From: Deltaproteobacteria bacterium
GTDB lineage: Bacteria > Myxococcota_A > UBA796 > UBA2385
Direction: 5' to 3'
Assembly: GCA_016792625.1 (NCBI GenBank)
Contig: JAEUKK010000183.1
Location: forward strand, 1 to 40,676
Length of the DNA stretch: 40,676 bases
Part shown: piece after piece, positions 36,093 to 40,676 of the stretch
How positions within the stretch are numbered: the stretch's first letter is position 1
How the letters are laid out: each line of letters begins with the position of its first letter
The notes under the pieces: generated by a model
Seen by the model: the letters and a program-made list of their open reading frames with translations, nothing else
Told to the model about the DNA's origin: nothing
The model's database searches: none
Program-made: the position numbers and the translations under genes

Positions 36093-37670
36093 CTAGGCCG
36101 CCCCGACCATGCCACGGGCGATGAGGGTGCCGGCGGCCATGGTGGTGAGCTGGGGGTTGACCCCCAGGCTCGTGGGGTAGATGCTGGCGTCAGAGATGTA
36201 GAGGCCCTTGATATGATGGGATTGTCCATCGGGGCCGACGGGGTTGGTGGCGGGGTCGAGGCCCATGCGGCAGCTCGACATCGGGTGCGCGGCGTACATC
36301 GTCAGATCGCTGACTTTGCGGGTCTTCAGCGCTGCGTGGAAGCTCTCGGGGCTGGTGTGGAAGCCGACCCCGTGGATGGGCGCGGTCACCTGCTTGGCGC
36401 CGCCCGCGAAGAGCACCTTGCTCGACTCGACTAGACCGACGATGGTGCGCTGTAGATCGACGTCCAGCACGTCATAGACCACATCGGCGCGCCCATCGCC
36501 CCAGGCGCGCACGGTGCCGGTGGACTCGTCAGACACGAGCACGATGAGGCCCGAGAGGCGGGGCAGCAGGTCGAGGCCCTCGGCGAGGGTGGGGCCGACC
36601 TTGCCCAATGTGGCCAAGCAGGCCTCGGGTGGGGCGGTGAAGGTGTGGGGCAGCACGCCGGGCAGGTTGGGGTGACTAAAGTAGGCGCCTTGGGTCGCGC
36701 CGGTCCAGAGGTGGACGGGGTCGTCGTGAACACCCAAGACAGCGCTGCCGGCGTGCACGTGCAGGCCGGTGCCCACGCCCGCGCCCATGCGCTCGGCGAG
36801 GCCGGCGTGCCAGAGCAGGCGCGGCGTGCCGATGGCGCCCGCGCTCAAAATGACGCGTGCGGCATTGACCTCGACGAGGCCGACCTCTTCGCCGGTGTCA
36901 GGGTGCAGCGCGCGGCCGACCACCCCGACCACCTTTCCCCCGGCGGTGCGCACGTCGAAGACCTTGGTGTCGGCCTGGATGAGCGCCCCGTTCGAGACGG
37001 CGTCGGGCAAAAAGGTCAGGTTGGTGCTGGCCTTGCCCCGCGTTGGGCAGCCCCAGTTGCAAATGCCGCAGCCCTTACAGCCCGGGGTGGACCGGGGCGC
37101 CAAGCCGCCAGGGAGCCCGAGCTTGCGCACACCCTCGACCACGATCTGGTTGTTGCGGCCGGCGACCTCGGCTGGGGTGATGCCCACGCCGGCGATGCGC
37201 TCGACCTCGGCGTAGACCTCGGCCAGCGAGGCGGGCGACCAGCGCGGGTCTTTGAGCAGGTCGACCCAGTGGTTCAGCACGGTGGTCGGCGTGCGAAAGC
37301 TGAGCGCCGAGTTGATCAGCGTGCCGCCGCCCACCCCACGGCCCGCGGCGATCGGGAAGCCGATGCGGCCCCGGGCGATCATCACCCCGCCCTCTTGCAT
37401 GTGGTAGCGGGCGGTGTGCTGCTGGTTGGGTCGGAAGTTCTGGCGCGCAGGGCCCTCTTCGAGCACCACCACTTTGAGGCCCGCCCGGGCGAGCACGCGG
37501 GCCGCGCTGGCGCCGCCCGGCCCGGATCCGACGATGCACACGTCACAGTCGATGCGCCGGCCGCCGCGCGCCTGCTCCCAGCCGTCGGCGGGGGCCTCGG
37601 GGCCGATGACCGCCGCCGGATCGGGGACCGGGTAGCTCGGGACCTCGACGTGGCCGTAGTCGTAGCTCAT
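36093..37670 (-). CDS. GMC-type FAD oxidoreductase with ferredoxin-like CxxCxxCxxxCP motif
   Basis: The 525-residue protein has FAD site GSGPGG at 48-53 and the second GMC pattern GRGVGGGTLINSALSFRTP near 110. The C-terminal block HPMSSCRMG and VNPQLTTMAAGTLIA give the usual active-site end. At 198-208 there are four cysteines spaced C-x2-C-x2-C-x3-C-P (CKGCGICNWGCP), the spacing of a 4Fe-4S ferredoxin. This motif occurs in a branch of GMC enzymes related to long-chain alcohol and sterol oxidases. The probable substrate is an alcohol; which one is unknown. Its ATG overlaps the stop of the Tat-signal subunit gene (ATGA), so the two very likely form a complex. The enzyme may be exported with that subunit. 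Confidence 0.85.
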   Translation of the reverse strand: MSYDYGHVEVPSYPVPDPAAVIGPEAPADGWEQARGGRRIDCDVCIVGSGPGGASAARVLARAGLKVVVLEEGPARQNFRPNQQHTARYHMQEGGVMIARGRIGFPIAAGRGVGGGTLINSALSFRTPTTVLNHWVDLLKDPRWSPASLAEVYAEVERIAGVGITPAEVAGRNNQIVVEGVRKLGLPGGLAPRSTPGCKGCGICNWGCPTRGKASTNLTFLPDAVSNGALIQADTKVFDVRTAGGKVVGVVGRALHPDTGEEVGLVEVNAARVILSAGAIGTPRLLWHAGLAERMGAGVGTGLHVHAGSAVLGVHDDPVHLWTGATQGAYFSHPNLPGVLPHTFTAPPEACLATLGKVGPTLAEGLDLLPRLSGLIVLVSDESTGTVRAWGDGRADVVYDVLDVDLQRTIVGLVESSKVLFAGGAKQVTAPIHGVGFHTSPESFHAALKTRKVSDLTMYAAHPMSSCRMGLDPATNPVGPDGQSHHIKGLYISDASIYPTSLGVNPQLTTMAAGTLIARGMVGAA

Positions 37671-38197
37671 GCGCCGTACTCCCGGCCGAACGCGCAGCCG
37701 TGCATGGCCCGAAAGTACGGCGCCACGGTGGGGTGGGTCGTGTAGCCCATGCCGAGGATCAAGGTCAGCATGTTGCCGACGCCGCGCAGCTCGGCGTTGT
37801 CGGAGCGCAGCCAGCCCATCAGCACGGCTTGGCGCTCGGCCAGGGGCAGGGCGGAGAGGTGGGCGCCGTGGGTGGGCAGCGTGAAGGCGTCGAGGCCGTG
37901 CAGCAGCGCGCGCAGGGCCTTGCGGATCTCGGGGGCGAGGCTGTCCATCGAGGCGTCGACGAAGTGGTCCAGCTCGGCGGTCTCGGCGTCAAAAGGCACC
38001 TGCGGGGTGCTCGGGAAGGCCGCCGTGGCCAGCGCGCGCACAAAGGCCGCTTCGTCGACGCTCATATGACGAAAACCAGGCGCCACAGGCTGATCCCACC
38101 ACGTCGAGATCGTGACACCTGCCGCGCCGAGGGCGAGCGCGCCAGCGCCCGTGGCGGCCGCGGCGAGGCCGAGGAAGTGTCGGCGGGTGAGCTGCAT
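37667..38197 (-). CDS. Tat-signal small subunit (gluconate dehydrogenase subunit-3-like)
   Basis: The protein has 176 residues from ATG 38197 with GGAGG five bases upstream; the frame also allows a TTG four codons earlier. The N-terminus TRRHFLGLAAAATGAG is a twin-arginine signal. The body (ALATAAFPSTP, LDHFVDASMDSL, ALRALLHGLDAFTLPT) resembles the small subunit 3 of membrane GMC dehydrogenases. That subunit typically carries the Tat signal and brings the folded flavoprotein out. No cytochrome c subunit is encoded here. It is the first gene of the Tat-GMC-kinase operon, divergent from the coiled-coil gene with 110 bases between. Confidence 0.72.
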   Translation of the reverse strand: MQLTRRHFLGLAAAATGAGALALGAAGVTISTWWDQPVAPGFRHMSVDEAAFVRALATAAFPSTPQVPFDAETAELDHFVDASMDSLAPEIRKALRALLHGLDAFTLPTHGAHLSALPLAERQAVLMGWLRSDNAELRGVGNMLTLILGMGYTTHPTVAPYFRAMHGCAFGREYGA

Positions 38198-38307
38198 GGA
38201 CGCCTCCAAGCGGCGGGCGGGGGCTGGCCGAGACGGTGCACTCTACAGCGCGCGCCGGGCTCGGGCCCGGGCGGCTCGGGATAGAGCCCGTGGGGAGCGG
38301 CGGTCTG

Positions 38308-39345
38308 ATGCTCATGGTCGTTCACTATGTGCTGTTGGTGGTGGTGGGGCTCTTGGGCCTCGCGGGGGTCGGCGTGGCCGCCGCGGTCCGCCGCGTGCGC
38401 GCGCGGGAGCGGCTTGAGGGCGCCCACCCCGCGCCCGCCCTGCCCAGCGGTGGGGCCCGGCCGAGCGCCCGGCCCACAACGCCGCCGCCCACCTCCAGCC
38501 CCGCCTATGCCCGGGGTGACGACCTGCTGCGCTACCCCGAGCGCTTGGGCCAGCTCGAGCATCAGCTCTCGGCAGCCGCCCGCGAGGCCAGCGACCAGGC
38601 CGACCACCTGCGCGTGCGGCGCGACAAGGTCGCCCAGAAAGAAGACCGGGCCGAGATCGCCGAGCGGTATGACCGCGACGCCCAGATGCTGAGCGCCCGG
38701 GTCGAGAACATGCGCCGGGTGATGGCGCTGGTCTGGCGCACCCGCGGGATCTTGCTGCTGCGGGCCCATGTGGCGGTCACCGCCCGTCGCCGCCCGGGCC
38801 TCGAGCACCTGCCGGCGGGCGAGATTCGGTCCGCCGAGCTGTCGCGGGCCGCCGAGGCCTACGACGCGGCCTCGGATGGTGTGCGCCGCTTTGTCATCGA
38901 GATTGAGCAGCGGCGGGGTGATCTGCGCCTCGCGGTGCCTGCCCCGCTGCCCGGCGCGGCGGTCAGCCCCGAGGACAAGGCCGCGGTCGCCAAGGAGCTC
39001 GAGCACGCCGAAGAGACCTACCGCGCCTTGCAAAATCAGATGGATCGGCTCGCCGACACCCTGAGCTACCTGGGCGACCGCTGCCACACCCGCAAGGTGG
39101 TCGAGGGCGCCTCGGTGACCATGAACGGCGAGACGGGCACCGAAGACATGCTGCACGAGGTCAATGAGGCCCTGACCGCGCTCAACGACCTGAGCGACTT
39201 CGGTGACCGCGCCTTGGCCGACAGCGCGCTCGAGAACATCGCGCAGGACATCTCGGCCCTCGAGGCCACCGGCCTCGACCTGCGCGCAGCGGCCGAAGCC
39301 GAGCTCGAGATCAACAAGCTGCTCGAGCAGTTCCCGCGGGCCTGA
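38308..39345 (+). CDS. Membrane-anchored coiled-coil protein of unknown function
   Basis: The protein has 345 residues from ATG 38308 (a second ATG is at 38314). A membrane segment covers 4-27 (VHYVLLVVVGLLGLAGVGVAAAV). A Pro/Ser linker follows, then long charged helices with coiled-coil character, mostly about 80-150 and 220-260 (EHAEETYRALQNQMDRL). Another helical stretch closes it. I recognise no family. GGGGAG lies ten bases before the start, so the exact start is not certain. It is a single gene, divergent from the Tat-GMC operon and convergent with the sigma factor. It may be a cytosolic scaffold. Confidence 0.7.
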   Translation: MLMVVHYVLLVVVGLLGLAGVGVAAAVRRVRARERLEGAHPAPALPSGGARPSARPTTPPPTSSPAYARGDDLLRYPERLGQLEHQLSAAAREASDQADHLRVRRDKVAQKEDRAEIAERYDRDAQMLSARVENMRRVMALVWRTRGILLLRAHVAVTARRRPGLEHLPAGEIRSAELSRAAEAYDAASDGVRRFVIEIEQRRGDLRLAVPAPLPGAAVSPEDKAAVAKELEHAEETYRALQNQMDRLADTLSYLGDRCHTRKVVEGASVTMNGETGTEDMLHEVNEALTALNDLSDFGDRALADSALENIAQDISALEATGLDLRAAAEAELEINKLLEQFPRA

Positions 39346-39409
39346 GCGGCGGGCGGGCGGTCGGCCCCGTTCGGGCGCAGGCCGTCGGCGGGCACTGCCT
39401 TGGGGGCGC

Positions 39410-40474
39410 TCAGTCGTCGGGAGATTCGAGGTAGATCGGGATCTCGTCGCCGAGCGCCGTGGTCAGGTGGTCTTTGAGGCGCTTCTTCATGCGCGCCTCG
39501 ACCTGGCGGATGCGCTCTTTGCTGACGCCGAAGCGGTCGCCGAGATCGCTGAGGGAGGCGGGCTCTTGGGCGGTGAGGCGCTCTTGCCAGATGGCGAGCT
39601 CGCGCTCGTCGCGCAGGTCTTTGGCGAAGATGGCGAGCTGGGCTTGAAAGACCTCGCTCATCTGCTGGCGCGCGACGATGTCCTCGGGGTCGGCGCCGCC
39701 GTCGGACACGATCTCGGCCAGCGGGCGACCCTCGGGGCCCCCGACCGGCGCGTTGAGCGAGAGGGCCGGCGCGGACAGGTGCTGATCGACGATGACCACC
39801 TCGTGCTCGGGCACGTCGAGCGCGCGGGAGAGGGCCAAGGTGGAGGGGTGCACGCCCTCACGAATGAGGCGGTCGCGCTCTTTTTGGAGCTGGAAGAACA
39901 GCTTGCGGCCGTGGCGGGTGCTCCCCAAGCGGACGATGCGGTAGTTGTCCATCAAAAAGCGGAGGATCATCGCCCGGATCCAGTACTGGGCGTAGCTGGA
40001 GAAGCGGATGCCCCGGTAGGGGTCGTAGCGGTTCAGCGCCTCGACCAGGCCGACGTTGCCCTCTTGGATGAGGTCGAGCACGTTCGACCACTGCCGGTGG
40101 TACTGGAAGGCCAGCTTGACCACCAAGCGCAGGTTGGCGGTCACCAAGCGGTTGGCGGCGTCGGGGTCGCCCTCTTGTTGATAGCGCACGGCCAGCGCGC
40201 GCTCCTCATCGGGGTCGAGCAGCGGGTAGCGGCGGGCCTCGGCCAAGTAGTAGCCGAGCAGGTCGTCACGCCGCGCCGCGCCCGGCTCGCGTCGGGCGGG
40301 GAGCTTCAGCTCGACATCGACCTCGCCAGTGCTCTCTTCGTTGGTCTCGGCCTCGTCGTCGGCCTCAGGCCGCGCCGCCCGGCGGGCCCGGGGCGCGGGG
40401 GCGACGGGGCGGCCCCGCGTGTCGAGGACCTCGCCGGTGAGCACCTTGTCAGGGTTGGGGTGCTTGTCAGCCAT
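39410..40474 (-). CDS. RpoH/SigB-like group sigma-70 factor
   Basis: The protein has 354 residues from ATG 40474, with GGAG six bases upstream. After a charged N-terminal tail (1-68), region 1.2 is at 70-98. Region 2 is at about 109-182 with core-binding DLIQEGNVGL (134-143) and the -10-reading RFSSYAQYWIRAMILRFL. NYRIVRLGSTRHGRKLFFQL (177-196) is very like the RpoH block that follows region 2. Region 4 ends in LSDLGDRFGVSKERIRQVEARM. Such factors in Myxococcus (SigB, SigC) and E. coli RpoH direct heat-shock or developmental genes. Which program applies here cannot be told from sequence. No anti-sigma gene lies beside it. Confidence 0.88.
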   Translation of the reverse strand: MADKHPNPDKVLTGEVLDTRGRPVAPAPRARRAARPEADDEAETNEESTGEVDVELKLPARREPGAARRDDLLGYYLAEARRYPLLDPDEERALAVRYQQEGDPDAANRLVTANLRLVVKLAFQYHRQWSNVLDLIQEGNVGLVEALNRYDPYRGIRFSSYAQYWIRAMILRFLMDNYRIVRLGSTRHGRKLFFQLQKERDRLIREGVHPSTLALSRALDVPEHEVVIVDQHLSAPALSLNAPVGGPEGRPLAEIVSDGGADPEDIVARQQMSEVFQAQLAIFAKDLRDERELAIWQERLTAQEPASLSDLGDRFGVSKERIRQVEARMKKRLKDHLTTALGDEIPIYLESPDD

Positions 40475-40505
40475 CGGCGGCTCCGGCGGGGCGAGGGGAG
40501 GGGCT

Positions 40506-40537
40506 GCCTTGCGCGCGGCAGCGGCGGTCGGCAAGGC
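40506..40537 (-). promoter_or_regulatory. 5'-leader hairpin of the sigma-factor gene
   Basis: A perfect 7-base stem, GCCTTGC and GCAAGGC on both strands, closes an 18-base loop in the predicted leader about 32 bases before the start codon. The ribosome site (GGAG at 40481-40484) is outside it. Confidence 0.4.
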
Positions 40538-40555
40538 CCCGCGCCCGCTCGGCGC

Positions 40556-40561
40556 ATTATC
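40556..40561 (-). promoter_or_regulatory. Probable -10 box of the sigma-factor gene
   Basis: On the minus strand GATAAT matches the sigma-70 -10 consensus at five of six bases, 81 bases before the start codon. No -35 match was seen 17 bases upstream (CCGGGC), so an activator or a different sigma factor may be needed. Confidence 0.45.
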
Positions 40562-40642
40562 TCCGGCGCGCCCCCGGAGCCCGGCCACCGCAGGCAGACG
40601 ACGGCGCCTGTGCTACTCTGCGCGCCGCCGAGGTCTGCGCCT

Positions 40643-40676
40643 GTGTCTAGTCAAAGCCCCCCCCCCGCCGAGCCCG
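40643..40676 (+). CDS. Possible start of an unidentified gene (cut by the right edge)
   Basis: A GTG at 40643 opens a frame reading MSSQSPPPPAEP to the edge. An extended -10-like TGCTACTCT lies at 40611-40619 and GAGG at 40630-40633. It is too short to identify. The run of ten C at 40657-40666 could also shift the frame. Confidence 0.3.
   Translation, partial: MSSQSPPPAEP

Overview
This is a very GC-rich window with heavy use of GTG and TTG starts, tightly packed genes and many 4-base stop/start overlaps. The gene mix points to a Myxococcota-like (former deltaproteobacterial) chromosome: Ser/Thr kinases of the HRDVSPANV type, an MJ0042-zinc-ribbon/AgmX-type protein, calcium-loop FG-GAP lipoproteins and an RpoH/SigB-like sigma factor. 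The taxonomic call is an inference from gene families only. No rRNA, tRNA, CRISPR array, insertion sequence or prophage was recognised.

Layout. 1-4859 (minus strand) is a four-gene operon: an FG-GAP/CARDB lipoprotein, a glyoxalase-II-type hydrolase, an M23 peptidase and an ImuB-like polymerase cut by the window edge. 4992-7186 (plus) holds a small membrane protein and a TMTC-like glycosyltransferase. 7206-11775 (minus) has an MFS exporter, CysQ, an FG-GAP propeller protein and an OmpA-family protein. 12064-14768 has a MazG-like pyrophosphohydrolase (plus), a single-domain response regulator and a membrane GAF-GGDEF diguanylate cyclase (both minus). 14978-17446 (plus) has an RmlB-like dehydratase, a GT2 glycosyltransferase and an acyl-CoA thioesterase. 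17459-20388 (minus) has a HemS-like protein and two GT2 glycosyltransferases. 20452-23536 (plus) has the housekeeping genes aroC and typA.

23889-29881 (minus) runs from a Ser/Thr kinase through a DPPR-synthase-like UbiA prenyltransferase and a GT-C-like polytopic protein. After a strong promoter with an embedded palindrome it continues into the zinc-ribbon/AgmX protein. 30042-32794 (plus) is an MBOAT / small membrane protein / SGNH cassette typical of extracellular O-acylation. 32811-38197 (minus) is a Tat-signal small subunit, a GMC oxidoreductase with a ferredoxin-like cysteine motif, and a 1092-residue kinase-ATPase-TPR protein. 38308-40474 has a membrane coiled-coil protein and an RpoH-like sigma factor, followed at the right edge by a possible gene start.

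Theme. Much of the window concerns the cell envelope and surface glycans: lipid-linked sugar donor synthesis, GT2 and GT-C transferases, O-acylation and calcium-binding lipoproteins. This is mixed with signalling by two Ser/Thr kinases, a diguanylate cyclase and a response regulator. The least conventional parts are the kinase-UbiA-GT-C operon, the GMC/Tat/kinase-ATPase operon, the HemS homologue that seems to lack its axial histidine, the promoter with a palindrome in its spacer, and a glycosyltransferase that appears to start at ATC.
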